A DNA stretch of 64,000 nt, from assembly GCA_010645155.1 (NCBI GenBank), contig CM021317.1:5345123-5409122 (forward strand), in the 5' to 3' direction. Every line of letters starts with the position of its first letter. The stretch's first letter is position 1. The stretch comes from Tigriopus japonicus. Its lineage: Eukaryota > Arthropoda > Copepoda > Harpacticoida > Harpacticidae. Below, piece by piece: positions 20,891 through 33,418 of the stretch. The notes under the pieces are model-generated. The model was not told the DNA's origin and ran no database searches. It saw only the letters and a list, made by a program, of their open reading frames with translations. The position numbers and the translations under genes are program-made.

Positions 20891-23800
20891 ATCAGTCAAG
20901 CCAAGGCAAGGGTTTGTCATTTGCTTAATTATTTTAAGGTCTGCTCTTTTCTTTTGGGAATTTTGAGCTTTGCTGGCTTATTTTGATAAGAACCGTCAAT
21001 GAGTTTTTTTGTCATTACTAAATAGCTTTAGGTTGTGTAAGAAGCTTGTTTGTGGATGTTGTTGCGATGAAAATGGCGATGGATGTCCAACAACCTTTGG
21101 AGAATGACTTGAGCTCATTGATCCCTGCTCTTTGGTACTGATATTTTTTGGTTCGCAGCATTGGTTGTATAATCCAAACACAGCCCCCACTTTAAAACCA
21201 ATATTGAATTTCTAATTTTATTATTATTCTAACTTACATAAATTCACAAGTAACGAATTCATTTTGAAACAATTTCCCCTCCTGTTTCGTGAAGTCCAAC
21301 TCCTTAGCAACAATGTCTTCATTTTTAATACAAAAAACCCTTCTTAAGCTCTATTTTTACGACAAAAAGAATTCTTACCGCCATTAAAATTCAATCCTGA
21401 CAACGAGAGTTCGACACAATCCTGGCTTTGCAATCAAAGACAGTTTCGATTTCAACATCACTCTTATCTCTTTCCTATTTGCTTACTTATCTAAAAGTAC
21501 TTTATTAAACCATTTTGACCTTGAATCTGTGTTTCATTGGGCGCTATCCCTTCATTCTATCTGGCCACCTTCAGGCCTGACAGAGGGCCTGACGGTGATC
21601 GACCAGACTGCATGAACTAGTACACACCAAACCGTATGTCTAACCCCGACGAGGCCTACGCCTGATCACTTTTGTAAGCTCTATGACGCACAAAATCTTT
21701 CGTCAATAATATACTACTTGGAGTCCATTGTTCTACCTTGAGGAACTCTTCATGATTTTGCTTCACAGATAACGTGTCCTCCGAGGATCCAGGGTTGCCC
21801 AAGTATTGCATTCAGAACATCGGATTAGCAACTCGCATTTGACGTTCGAGACTGCGGGCACACATGTAAATGCGACAGAGTCTTTGTCAAAGGGTCATTG
21901 GGAACGTATCTAGTCACCTGTTTGAAAAGGTGCTTCTCTACATCAAGACCGGGGGAAAACACACCTCACAACATAACAGAGAGGGAACAAACGCTTGCTT
22001 GAACGTTTTTCTCTGCGTTCTTGGTGTTTTTTCCCCTGAGCCCAGCCAATGTGACATCACACAACTCATGAAGAAGAAGAAGAGAGTTCGCCACTTCCTC
22101 AGACTCTCGTTCCTTCTTTCTTTCTTTATTATGGAGCATGAGGCTGGGGATCGATTCTAGGTTGATCCAGAAAAAGGCACGCCTTCAAAGGCCAATGTCG
22201 GCCCTTTCTTGATGCGTAGTGGAAATTTCCTGGAAAAGGCCGAACAATTGGATAAGTCATAACGTGACTCATGTCTGGTTAGGGGAAAAGCCGGTGGTTG
22301 AAGAGTCTGAGAAATATGTTCCTCCTTCCGAAAAGGGGATTAGGAATTAAACGTGGTCAAGTCATGTGTTGTTGGATTTGGAAAAGGCTATTGAAACGGA
22401 ACACGTGTAAGGTTCAACCACGAATTTGGCCAGATGTAATGGAGAGACTTTGGGTAGGTTGGTTGGAGGAGGAGGAGGAGGCTTCAATGAGTCACGTCGA
22501 TGGACTTTGGGTGGCTCAAAATGCTCTGAAAATTTCAGACACCTGTTAACCTTTTTTTCTTCAAATGTCAATTCATGGATGGCACGCGTTGGCAAACCAT
22601 CGACTTTTTTAAATACTCTTTGATCAGATGTGTGATGTAATTGCTTCCGATGACTTTCTTTGGCATTTTCATCAGAAAACTGTTCAAGTGATACAATGTT
22701 GAACGGGCATTTCAACGAATGGTGTAATGAGTCGATTGCGGATCAATCTAAATTGGAATCTGTTGAGTCTATCAACAAAGATGGACGGAAATTGGTTACA
22801 AAGAATAGACAGCCTTCTAGATTTATATTTGATGCCTTGAAAACCAAATATTTTTTGCTTGGTCACATTGAAAGAAAATTCGGGATGAGAAACAAGGCTG
22901 CGAGAGTCGAATTTTTAGAGAGGCAAAAAGGCATGAACAATAGGGGTGTAATGGGGTGTGCTTATCGATGTTTATTTTTCCGCAAGGAGTCGCCACTTCT
23001 TGACTAGGTTTATGAAATACTGAAAGCAGAGTTGATTCAAAATGAATCCAAACTCACCAAAACGATGCAATTTTGCTCAAATTTGCCAGCCCATATCATT
23101 TCTTGCCATTTGTGACCGGTTAAGTTGTGCAATATTGACTTCGTTGTGCGAAAATTAGAAAATTTACGAAATCTTCAAGTTATAAGGATCTCCTTTTGGT
23201 GAACAAAGCCCCAAACAAAAGGTTGCGAGATTTCTCGAAAGACAAACAATGTGTACGAACGCCTCTTTAAAAGATTTAAAGAAAATTGCGGTGGAAGGTT
23301 TTTTTCAAGTTTAATTTGGTTAGAACTGCAATTAGACGTTATATTTTATATTTGTCGCGATGACGCCTAATGAATGTATGTATAAAGATAAGGGGGAAGT
23401 ACAATATTTGTATATTTTGATCAAACCCAATCGTAAATACTCTGATGCAATCTTGATCGTAAACCAGAACGAGACTTACAGAGTTATACTTCGAGCGATA
23501 AATTGAAGAATTACATTCGAATAGAAAGACGAAAACTAAATGAAGATGCTCTGTTAGCGATCTTCGATGACTAATTGGAATTTGGAATTTTCCCTGGTGA
23601 TATAAAAAAGCGCAGAAACGGTAAAGATGTATTTTCCTAATAGTTCTCTAACCTTAATAATAATTAATAGTCTTCGTTCTCCGTACGTGTGACACGCTTA
23701 AAAATTCATTTATCCCATGTCACAAATAGAGATTTGAATTAGATTTTTAAAGACTCGAACTGAACTAAATAGCTTGGCATCTCAAGTTTCATCAGCTAGC

Positions 23801-25034
23801 TACTAATGGCGAAGACGTAAAAATCGTTAGCCCTTTTTGTATTGCCACATTGCAATAAATATCTATCAATGCATAGCCTTAACTATTACAGTCTATATTC
23901 TTTCATACTGCCAATACACGTTTGATCAATGAATAAATGGCTTCACACGGTGTTCACTCGAGCTGAAGCGGTCATTTTTAGTATCCAAAGATCTTTGAGA
24001 CCAATTTGTCGTCTGGAGGCCGGGTAAAACAAGTTATTTTTACGTTTTGTATTCACGATTTAATATCACTTTTGTCATTGGTTCAATTCTAAAGCAATCC
24101 GGTGTCCATATTATGCTGGAATATTTCCTAAATCTAAGGAGATTTTAGTACCAAGAACCCTTCAACAAATTTTGATCGAAAGAAGGAAAAATACATTTTG
24201 ATGCAATTCTAGAATATCGCCTGATGATTTAGTTTATTTTGGCATTGAGTCGACAATTTTCAATAACGTGACCAAATCAGAAATGTTGCAGTATTATTGT
24301 TCCACCTCAAACCCATTTGTAAATCTCTTTGGCATTTGAAATGGACCTCTTCAACTGAAACAAACAACGTGCTCGGTTCCAACTTCAAGACAAGATTTGA
24401 GGCTCATGAAGTGCACTTGAATTTTATAAACGTACACTAGGCCTTAGAAACGTTCTCAGAACCACGTGTGAAATGTGCAGCAGCCTTTACAGACGTCACG
24501 ATGAATGAAGTTGCCTTACGATTCTTCACTTGTTCGCTTCCTTCCACATGGAACAAAAATAGAACTCTATATTCTATCCCAGAAAAGATGCCAATTCCAG
24601 AAAAGGCACGTGCACTAAAGCTTACTACCTAAACTTCGACCAAATGGTTTGCCGATCCTTGGTAAAGAGTTTCCAACAAAGCAAATTCAACTTGTTTTCA
24701 TGAATTTCCCATGTTTATTGTTTGTCATTGTAACGTTTTAAATACATTCGCCACCAAAAAATGCGGAATATATTTGTTTTCCTTCTTGGCCACCAGAACA
24801 TTCAAGATCACTTACAGGAAGTTGCCGATGTATTTGGTAATCCCAAACACTGGACTTGATAAAGGCCGCTTTTCCACATGTTCGTATCAATGTGATTGGA
24901 GTAGAAAACAGAGCAACGTGACGACACCGAAAAACATTTGAATCATAACATTAATCCCAAGCACGTAATTTTTGGGTAATGTTTTCTTTGTTGCATGGCA
25001 CACAATACAAAACAAAAGAAAGGACCATAATCGG
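20891..25034. other. Intergenic, no confident gene
   Basis: AT-rich non-coding sequence. The longest open stretch that looks at all protein-like is 22660-23007 (+, 115 codons, Lys/Glu/Asn-rich), with no similarity I recognise and no splice context. A GGA repeat lies near 22465. Nothing else stands out. Confidence 0.4.
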
Positions 25035-25236
25035 TTAAGTTGGAATGGGAGGTAGTTGAAATGTGGTCTTTCCCGACTTTTGTTGAGCCAAGAAATCCGG
25101 GATGTATCCGATAATTTCGCCCAAATTGTCGGTTCCATCGATGGATTTTCCTGCTTGATAAAAATCCAACCAACGTGTGACGTATTCCAACTCATCTGAG
25201 TTCAAATCTGCCACAAGAGGATATGGAGGACGGCCT
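25035..25236 (-). CDS. Orphan terminal coding exon, unknown protein
   Basis: Read on the minus strand, an acceptor TTATTTTTCTAG (about 25237-25248) is followed by a 66-codon open frame ending in TAA at 25035. The protein begins GRPPYPLVADLNSDELEYV and ends with FQLPPIPT. Composition is balanced, not low complexity, and unlike the random frames nearby. Upstream exons would lie beyond 25237; none could be fixed, although a short basic frame at 27274-27534 and one at 27998-28216 lie on the same strand. I do not recognise the family. It could be the last exon of a real gene or a gene remnant. Confidence 0.4.
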
Positions 25237-26029
25237 CTAGAAAAATAAGTGTAAAAATGGTTATTGAGAAACTTTGGGCAACCAATTACAACATTAATTA
25301 AGAACGGCAGCGTTTTGGATTAAGGTACAAAACGTTGGAACCACGAATATGTTTGGAACGTGTTTTCACATAAATTATGTTTCCAACAGTTGAAAACCGG
25401 GTCGTCATCATATTTCGTCATCATATATTTCGTCATCATATTTCGATACATCGAGTTTTAATGAAAAGGGTATCTATTAATCTTATCTGTAGTGCAAACA
25501 TGATTTCTGGGGTTTTCTTTCACGGCAATCGAGATGCAAGATAATGGGCCGGACAAGAGCGATTTTGCAACGTTGAAAATACCTGTTATTTCCAAGGTTT
25601 AAACTTTCGCAATATCACAAAGAATTCGTACACGCTTTGATCGTTCTGTTCAAGTTACGAACAATAAAGACATTTGCTGATTATCGCCTTTCCAATCAAA
25701 TGTTCTGTATGTGTGGTGTGGAGTCTTAAATGCTTTGATCCATATTGAAACCACGGGAATTTTCTGTTCCATGGGCTAAAGCACTTCCTGTCCAAAAACA
25801 ATGTTACACGAGGGCTTTCCAGATTAATGGTAGATTGGTTTACATGCACGATTTTTAGGTTAGTGAAAAAAACGAAACGAAGATTTAATTCTTATGGGCA
25901 GATGAACGTTTAAAAATTTTGTTGTTAGACAAACTTGTTCGAAGTTATAATTTAATTAGACAAGGTATGCTGGGCGACCTTTGAACTATATAACTAGAAA
26001 ATAATCGTCAAGGGCGAGCAACGTGACAA

Positions 26030-26350
26030 AAATCATGTACCTTTTAAAGCCAAGACGTTTTACACCGAGAATCATCATTTCATCTCCACAAGGGTTCACC
26101 AAATATCAATATATGAGTAGCAAGAACATCTTTAATGTTTAAAATAAGGAATTTCGACGAGGTTGGCGCTTTTAACGTCAATTTTTTGACACGGACAGGG
26201 GTCGCCCAAAATACCTTGTATATTTAAATAATTTATTCGGACAGGGTTACATAGCAACAAAACATAAAATATAATATCTACTCATAAGAGATAACTCTTC
26301 ATTTGGTTCTTGAACATTATTCCAAAAATCGTGCATTTTAACGAGTGACA
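26030..26350 (+). repeat. Dispersed repeat, copy B
   Basis: Same family and orientation as 8202-8553. Shared blocks include AATCATGTACCTT, GGGGTCGCCC, CAACAAAACAT and GATAACTCTTCATTT. The copies differ by many substitutions and short gaps, so both are old. Confidence 0.6.
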
Positions 26351-28985
26351 AGCCCAGCCTCCTTATAGAGCGGAAACCCTACCGATTCATTACGTATCGG
26401 ATATCAAGACGCCAATATGATGACCTTTACATTGCTTGCTTCTTTGCTTTCATATTAATTGATTTAAGGCAAATGGGACAGGTTATTTACGAGAAGGCAC
26501 TTGACTCATTATCATAAACTTTGTTCATTTTAGAGCTCTTTTTGGTACTTCAAAATTCTTACAAAACTTATATGGAAATTCCCAAACACACTGAGATATG
26601 ATTCTGGCCAAGGAAACTTCATGAAACAGCTTTGATTAACTCCTGTTTTTAAGGTCGGATTTAGATTGAAGTTATAAACTTGAAAAGCTTTAACACTGAC
26701 CATTACTAGGCAACATATATTTAGAACAAGTGATGGATTGAAAGGGCTCTCAACCGAAACAGAAGTAGCTGACGACAAAATCAAATACATGTATAATTCA
26801 TTTGAAAATTAAGATAAAAAAGAAAGAGATAGAAAAAGATAAATAAGGAAAAATCATTTTTTTTAAATTCTGAAATAAGTCTGCTCCAAGATTTTTGTCG
26901 AGAGTTTTGGTCCAAATTTCCACAAAGAGCGTTCTCGGTCCAATTAACTTATTTAAGCAATTTGATTTTTCAATTGAAATCATAAAAAATATTTTGATTA
27001 AGTGCTCAATTTTCCGAGTTTGACTGGTCTATTTTTGACCCAAAGAAGTAAATGACAATTCGAATTGCAAAAGAAATTGTTTTGATTTTTATCTCAGGAA
27101 ATCAAATACACATTCATCGTTTTGGGATGTCTCGGCATATCAAGTCAAGTTAATATGTATTATTAGCCAAAAATGCCAATATTACTGAATATCTACTTTC
27201 TTCAACTTGCTTTTGAACTTCAAAAAGGCCATGTCGGCTCTTGCTCAATACATAATGTGTACTGATTAAATTCCTACGAAATACAAAGACACTTCTTCCC
27301 ACTTAATGTGTAGATACAACAATTGTCGAGTAGATTTTTCTCCGATCTTTCCAAACTGCATCTTTTTAAACTGCGTTTAAAGTTTCTTTTGTGATCCTTT
27401 TTGAACGATATTCGGGCAATTCTTGTACGGTATTTAATTTTTGACGGCTTCCTTGGAAGGAGCCTGGAGCGATCAACTTTCTTAGTACGCACCATGCCAC
27501 TTTGTAGGGTCACTTTCTTTGCAATGACTCGCAAAACTCGAGCCCATTCGAGTTTTTAGAACGATAACAAGACTCGTCTGCAAACGTCTTTCTAATCACC
27601 GAATCAAGTTGAAAATATCCGTAAATGAAGAAAATGTAATTAAGCACCTTGGGGTATTACCCTCGATCTTGGGGACACCAGGAAAATTCACGGGGCTAAT
27701 CAAGGATACTAAAGTCAACCAAAGCCAATAAAAGTCAGCCGAAAATCATTGAAGAGTTTACTTTAGATTGAATTTGATCAAAATCATGATGAGAACATGT
27801 TTTACCTAAAACAAAAAAATATGGCGACTAAGTCGGTGATCACCTAGAACTGTTCAAAAAATTCTCCGCCTAAAAAAACAAGGATTTGAAGTTTTGTTCC
27901 GTTAGATATTGGTTCTGACTCCAGAGTGGTTGTGAGACTTTTGCATCCTAGTTGTCATAAGTAAACCTCAGAACCGATCTAATCCAACCACTTCAATCTA
28001 TAGCCAATTCGATTTTCGGGAACTATACCAAATAAAGACTATTCTATCTTTTTCACTCAACTGGAATTCAAGTCCATTAATGGTAAAGAAAGGTTCATGG
28101 AACTCGATTCTTTTCTTGGCAGACTCGTTCACAACCCTAGTGTGCAACGTTGAGACATCGCACGAAGGAAGTGCCTTTGGACAACTTGCCTGCGAAAGCT
28201 TTTGCGTCACAGACATTAGAAGAGAAGAAAGCAGTGTTTGATTTGGTTTTCATTGAACTTGGGGACTTTGATAGTACTTGTACCTACGCATGAATATGAC
28301 GGTCGTCGAAAATGATTTGAGCACTGTACAGACCAGCAGATGGCATTTCAGGGCATTTACTGTAAAAATATATCAACGAGGGGAGAAGTCAAACATCAAG
28401 GATTTGCATTTGCATAATAAATGTTATCAGTAAGAAGCAGTTTCACCTAAGGTTTAATCTTGATACTAATGTGCTTTTGCAAAAGAAACTGAATCGGGTT
28501 TGTTTCAACCGTACACGATGTAAAATCTTATTTAAGACCAAGATTTCGGATCAAAATGACCAATAAGTAATCTGCCACCGACGACCATATACACTATATA
28601 ATTTGTTTGAATATTACAAGGTATCTTAAAAATCATTTTTACTCGTTGAAAGTATTTTTTACGAATTTGGTGGGTCAAATTTTATCTTTAGTTCTCGTAT
28701 TTTTATCAGGATTTTTTTTATCAATTTGCAAAAAATGATTTGATTTGTGTATCTTTTTTCTTCTGATTGTGAGTGACTACTGTCAATGTTCATTGGAACA
28801 TGTTACTTCAATTTCACATTTCGCGTAACTTGCTCATGAATTATTTGCCTTGTCAGCGATTTTAAGAGGTTTCGAGATAATTGTCAAAGAAATTTCGAAG
28901 TTGAGTTGGACCCGCGTTTTCAAATTAGGGGTAATGATTTTTAATTTTGAAAAGTTCCAGGATCAAATATCCGTTCATACATAGA

Positions 28986-29030
28986 ATAATGATAATAATA
29001 ATAATAATGTTTATTGCGACCTTTGGTCAT
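28986..29030 (-). repeat. (AAT)n tract adjoining a conserved TTTATTGCGA block
   Basis: (AAT)n followed by GTTTATTGCGACC. The same junction, AATAATAATGTTTATTGCGA, recurs at 33896-33918. Read on the minus strand this is TCGCAATAAACATT(ATT)n, a typical microsatellite 3' end of CR1-like LINEs. Confidence 0.45.
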
Positions 29031-29654
29031 GTCCACGCGTATAAAAAATGAATATATGTAGAATTTATGTAGAGTCATACATATAGCGACGAAAAAGACA
29101 GGTCAAATGGATGAAAACGTTAAAAATAAAAATGTGCAATATCTCAATTCCTAACAAATCAATGCGGATGGTTGACCCTTTAACTTAAAAATCAAGCCAA
29201 AATATTTGCTATCATCAATTGTATAATCGATAGGCCTCACTCAAATAAATTACATAATCATAAGCTAACATTTTCCACTTGCTTTTTTTAAAGTGGGGAT
29301 TCAAAAGAGAAAACCATGGAAGAAAAACTTACTTTGTTAATTTGCATTTTGTTCAGATAACAAGGTTCCGTTAGCTTAAGTAATAATGGTTTTCCTTTTA
29401 AAGATTTATTTTTCACAAGTTATTGTGCCAAAAGTCGTCCGAGCAAATCGATGGGCGTTTTAAGCAAGGGTGCAGGGTTGAATCTGTACGTACGACGCAA
29501 GTCCTTTCCCGTGGTGGATTTAGTACGTACTCTCTCAACTGTTGGCGATTCACCTGGCAAACTTCCTTCTAGGCAGCACTATAAAGCTCATTCCCTCAAC
29601 CATATTTTCGTCAGTTTATGTTTGTACTCACACAGACAATATCCTACACTTGAA

Positions 29655-30439
29655 ATGGCTCCTTCAGTGAAATTGGTTTACTTTCCCCTTCGAGGGCGAG
29701 CCGAGCTCATCAGGCTCATTTTGGAGGCTAAGGGGATCTCATATCAGGATGAAACCATTCCCTCGGAGAAATGGGGTGACAAAAAAGCATGTAAGACGAC
29801 CGTTGATCCAACGCGCAAGTGGGGATCTTATTTTGAATATATCTTTTTGCTATTGAACAGCCATGCCTTTCCGATCTTTGCCTGTGTTATATTGGGATGG
29901 CGAAGAGATTGGACAATCCTTAGCTATTGCTCGATTTGTGGCCAAAAAAGCGGGTCTCGCCGGGAACAATGATATCGAGCAAGCCCGAGCAGATGCAATT
30001 GTTGATACCGTAGCCAATCTGCCAACGAGTACGTATAAATTCAAACTCAAGGAAATGGTTGCACTGTTGTTCAATATTTTTCGTTTCAGAGCTCTTCGAA
30101 ATAAAAAATAAGGACGAGTCTACGAAATCCGAGGCCATTCAAGCTTTTCTCAACACTGAATTGAGCGGAATTCTGGATATCAGCGAGAATCTCTTGAAGA
30201 ACCGAGGTGGAAAGTTCTTTACTGGAAGCAAATTGAGTTACGGCGACATCGCAATGTTTGCCGTGATAGACTTACTCCTAAACCCGGAAATCATGACTGG
30301 ATTCGGATTTGGACCTGTTCTGGATGAGCTCAAGAAGCTGATCAAGGATCATCCCCTCACCTACGGGGTGTACAAGATGGTCAAGAGCCAACCAAAAATT
30401 GCCGAATATGTGACCAAACGCCCCAAGTATCCATTCTAA
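29655..30439 (+). CDS. Sigma-class glutathione S-transferase
   Basis: Cytosolic GST that conjugates glutathione to electrophiles, or isomerises prostaglandin-like substrates. Three in-phase exons: 29655-29790, 29861-30028 and 30090-30439, giving 217 residues, normal for the class. The N-terminal thioredoxin fold has KLVYFPLRGRAELIRL with the catalytic Tyr of sigma GSTs. The glutathione-binding cis-Pro and Gln-Ser pair are seen in LPVLYWDG and GQSLAIARFVAKK. The C-terminal helical domain has GDIAMFAVID and HPLTYGVYKMVKSQPKIAEY. Introns are 70 and 61 bases with GT..AG ends. The frame stays open upstream to an ATG at 29451. The gene is convergent with a gamma-glutamylcyclotransferase-like gene, 33 bases apart. 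Identity confident. Confidence 0.93.
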
Positions 30440-30472
30440 TACATGATAAATTTCTGTCAAATATTTGTTGAC

Positions 30473-31482
30473 TTACTTGTCGTCGTTATCGTCCAATGGA
30501 ATACCATGAAACTGCATTAAAGTCCTTGTTGTAACATCGCGTCCCCGGTGGGCACCCAATGCCCATTGGCTCTTATTCAATTGAACCACATATCCAAGAC
30601 AAGCTACCCACAATCCATTTTCTTGCGAAGTATGTTCGGCCAATTCTTCCACCGTAATAGGTGCAAGGTCTTCGGGATTAGGGCGTGACTTTCTCAGCTG
30701 AATCAGCCATTCAGGTGGGGAATAGGTTGGATGAGATTCAAGCCGCTTTATGTATTCCTTATCCAAACCAGCCTGATTGGCGCCTAACAAGCAAAGAAGA
30801 AGAGGTTGGGATTTTTAGCATCGTCAATCTTCCGTTGCTCATTTTTGTCCATCAGTCGTTCCTCACAACCTTTTCTCTTCAAGCCGCATTTCTCTGGCAC
30901 AAAATTTGCTACACGAACTGAACAAGGCTTCAGGCTTTCCCTCTTTTGAAGATTATTGTGTGAGGGTCGTCATACCTTTGATGAGAACTCCCAGGTAACG
31001 TGCAGATGGTGACAAATCTTTCTCCGGCCATCCATTCTTCGGAGCGTACACAAAACCGGCCAGATCTCGGCCGTCATAGGCCTTCAAAGTTACTTCAGCT
31101 TGGTTGTATCCTAGCTCAGTCCTATTGAGCTCCTCAAGGGACTCTTGAGTCATTAAGAAGGCCACTCCGTGAACCTCTGAGCCTTTGGCAGGGCAAATAC
31201 AGGCATAGGCCGGCTCAACCCAAGGCATTCCAGGAGTGCCGAATGTAAGGCTAAAGTCTTTCAAGATTGCAGGAGTATGTTCTGGAAAGAGAACCAGGTG
31301 GTAGTCCAAATTTCCTCCAGAGTTTTACAGTTTTACAGATTTACATTTCACTTTGTGGGAGGGAGGACATTGATTATCTCACCCAAAACTTTGACATGCT
31401 TCTTTTTCTCTAGCGCAATCACATCCATGTTACTGCCGTAACCAAAGCTCCAAAGAGAGCCAGGCATATCAGATGAAGACAT
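30473..31482 (-). CDS. Gamma-glutamylcyclotransferase-like protein (AIG2/GGCT fold, Tina-1-like)
   Basis: The GGCT superfamily releases 5-oxoproline from gamma-glutamyl amino acids or glutathione. Three in-phase exons on the minus strand: 31482-31383, 31314-30976 and 30783-30473, giving 249 residues. The signature substrate loop is LWSFGYGSNMD near residue 10 (consensus YGSN). A GTPGMPWVEPA block and a VHGVAFLMTQESLEELNRTE block follow, the last Glu lying where the catalytic glutamate is expected. Introns are 68 and 192 bases. The C-terminal extension of about 100 residues (GRDVTTRTLMQFHGIPL) is longer than classical GGCT and resembles arthropod and plant members. Substrate is not predictable from sequence. 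Convergent with the GST gene. Confidence 0.85.
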
Positions 31483-32144
31483 CTTATATGATGATTGGAG
31501 GGCACTTTTGTATTGGTAACTTTCGGGGGGCTAGTACACAACTTGTCATTAATTTTGTCAGGTCTCGCTCTTATACTGCACTTGGTCCTTGAAGTTTCGT
31601 ACACATTCCTCTTTTCACGTATTCTTTGCCCTTCAGGCTGGCTAGTACATAAGAACCTTTCCCCTTTGTTTACCCGCCGAATTCGATTGTGGGGAATCTT
31701 GAAGCCAGGCATGAAAACCAGGACGGTTTTTGCGCTCCATTTACGTAAAAAGATACTTTTGTATATCTGAAAAGCCTCATTTAATTTCAGCAAATGAATT
31801 ATTAGTACATGCATAAAAAGGAGAGCAAACACTGGCAACCACGATCGTACCTAATTTGACAAAACAAGCTCAAATATTTTCCAATCGATGAAATGAAAAT
31901 CAATCTTTTTATTGGGTTTTGCCATTGAATGTTTGAGTAACCTCTTCAAAAATCTTATCCCTCGTGGATCAAGCCAGGAAAAGGCTTGTTAGGTGACCAG
32001 TGAGAATTTGGAGAGTCAAAGGTCGGTTATACTTTGGCTAATAATGTAACAAATATAGTAGGCATGTTTGACTATGTTTCTAAATGCATTTACTCTAGAG
32101 TGTCAACACTTGAAATACAACTTGTTACTGGCATCTTGTTCGTA
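31483..32144. other. Intergenic, upstream of the cyclotransferase gene
   Basis: No gene recognised. It should hold the promoter of the minus-strand cyclotransferase gene. Ends at the TA target site of the mariner element. Confidence 0.4.
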
Positions 32145-33080
32145 CGAGGGGTATATCAAAAAGAATGCAAACGACCCTCTAATTTTTACATATAGGACTA
32201 ATTTTAAAGGCACAATCATCACGTAAAATTTCAGAGCTTTGACTACTAATTATTTTATAAACATTTTTCACAACTCTGTTTTGACCCTATTTGAAGCCGT
32301 CAAAAATGTGGATTGTGCGACCCCCTGAAATTTTGCTCAACGGTCTCGATGCGCGACCCCGTTATTGCTTTGTACAAGGCCAAAAAAATCATAAAAGATG
32401 AAAAAAACATTGAATGCTATCTGCGGAGTCAAAAATCTTCATTTTAGTCAAGTTTGCCGAATTTGACAAAAAAAATAAGAAATACCGTAGATATGAGCAA
32501 ACAGCCAATGAAGTCACGATTTGAAAAAAAAAAATGTTTTACATGGGTCGACAATGTTGAGCGTGTGAGGGACCTTGTAGACTCAAAAAGGCTAGCAACC
32601 ATTTTGACTATTCCATGAAAGTTCCATTCCCTTCCATTTGACATAGTTTAAAGGATACTGAAGCCTAGTTTGTGCCTCACTAAGTCACAAAGAAACGTGC
32701 CACTTTTTTGCGCTCAAAAAATTGAAGAACAAAGTCTTTGTGATCCACAAAAGGTTCCAAATTGTGGACTGATCACCATGTAATTTGGAAATGGCATTTT
32801 GTAACTTGTGGTTGTTCCCATTGAGGAAAAAAAGCTGGAACAAAACAACATCCAGAACCTGGAGACCATCCAGAAAACTTTGGGAAGGGTCAGCAAAACC
32901 ACCTCTAATGATTCCTTTGCTACCTGCTTCAAGGGGCGATTGCACTTTTGGAAATACCGTAGGTTAAATCTCGAGACTATGATCAAGTTCAAAAATAGGT
33001 TTTTAATGATTGGTTACATCAATCTTACTGTTCTCAAGTTATTAATTAAGCCATTTGCATTCTTTTTGGTACGCCCCTCG
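32145..33080 (+). mobile_element. Decayed mariner-like element, 936 bp
   Basis: Inverted ends CGAGGGGTATATCAAAAAGA (left) and, read in reverse, CGAGGGGCGTACCAAAAAGA (right); the match continues through ATGCAAA. TA duplicates flank both ends (32143-32144 and 33081-33082). Near the right end the plus strand encodes NLETIQKTLGRVSKTT and then CFKGRLHFWKYR, which fits the C terminus of mariner transposases. No long open frame survives, so this is an inactive copy, shorter than the usual 1.3 kb. Confidence 0.75.
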
Positions 33081-33095
33081 TATTGGGGTCATTAT

Positions 33096-33295
33096 AGGCC
33101 GCATGTTAGCGCAGCTAATTCAAAAAGCGAGAGTACACAAAATCAAGTCAGATTGACGTGCCTAGAGTATATACTCTCGACAGCTGTTGTGTCTGAAACA
33201 CAGGAGCTGGGGTGAGTATATACTCAACAAACGTTAATCTGACTTGATTTTGGTGTACTCTCGCTTTTTGAATTAGCTGCGTTAACATGCGGCCT
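33096..33295. mobile_element. 200-bp palindromic MITE, GGCCGC family, intact copy
   Basis: Starts AGGCCGCATGTTAGCGCAGC and ends as its near-complement GCTGCGTTAACATGCGGCCT. The arms extend about 60 bases through TTCAAAAAGCGAGAGTAC and AATCAAGTCAGATT. The interior contains GAGTATATACTC, itself a palindrome, on both sides of the centre. Sixteen bases from the mariner right end. A second copy of the family is at 53669-55870. Confidence 0.8.
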
Positions 33296-33418
33296 TTTAA
33301 CATGCAAAAAACACGAACACAAAATGACGAAATTTCCGAGGGCCACCTATGCTTGCCAAACAAACAGGACATTTCCTTTGCGAACTTGATCCGTTGGTGC
33401 TAACATTTTAAAAAGCTC

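Larger units (their letters stand above)
25237..29654. other. Intergenic region upstream of the GST gene
   Basis: AT-rich with dispersed repeats. Possible minus-strand first exon at 27998-28216 (72 codons, starts MSVTQKLSQASCPKALPS); unrecognised and unsupported by splice sites. The end nearest 29655 contains the GST promoter and an in-frame upstream extension of GST (see findings). Confidence 0.4.

Noticed and set aside
22298..23007. Overlapping open frames of 83-117 codons
   Set aside because: Partly due to a GGA repeat, opposite-strand shadows, no homology recognised.
27274..27534. Very basic 86-codon frame resembling a ribosomal-type protein
   Set aside because: High Lys/Arg only; no family motif and no splice or promoter context.
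27998..28216. Frame with a VNESAKKRI stretch recalling major sperm protein domains
   Set aside because: The similarity is limited to a few residues and the rest of the domain pattern is absent.
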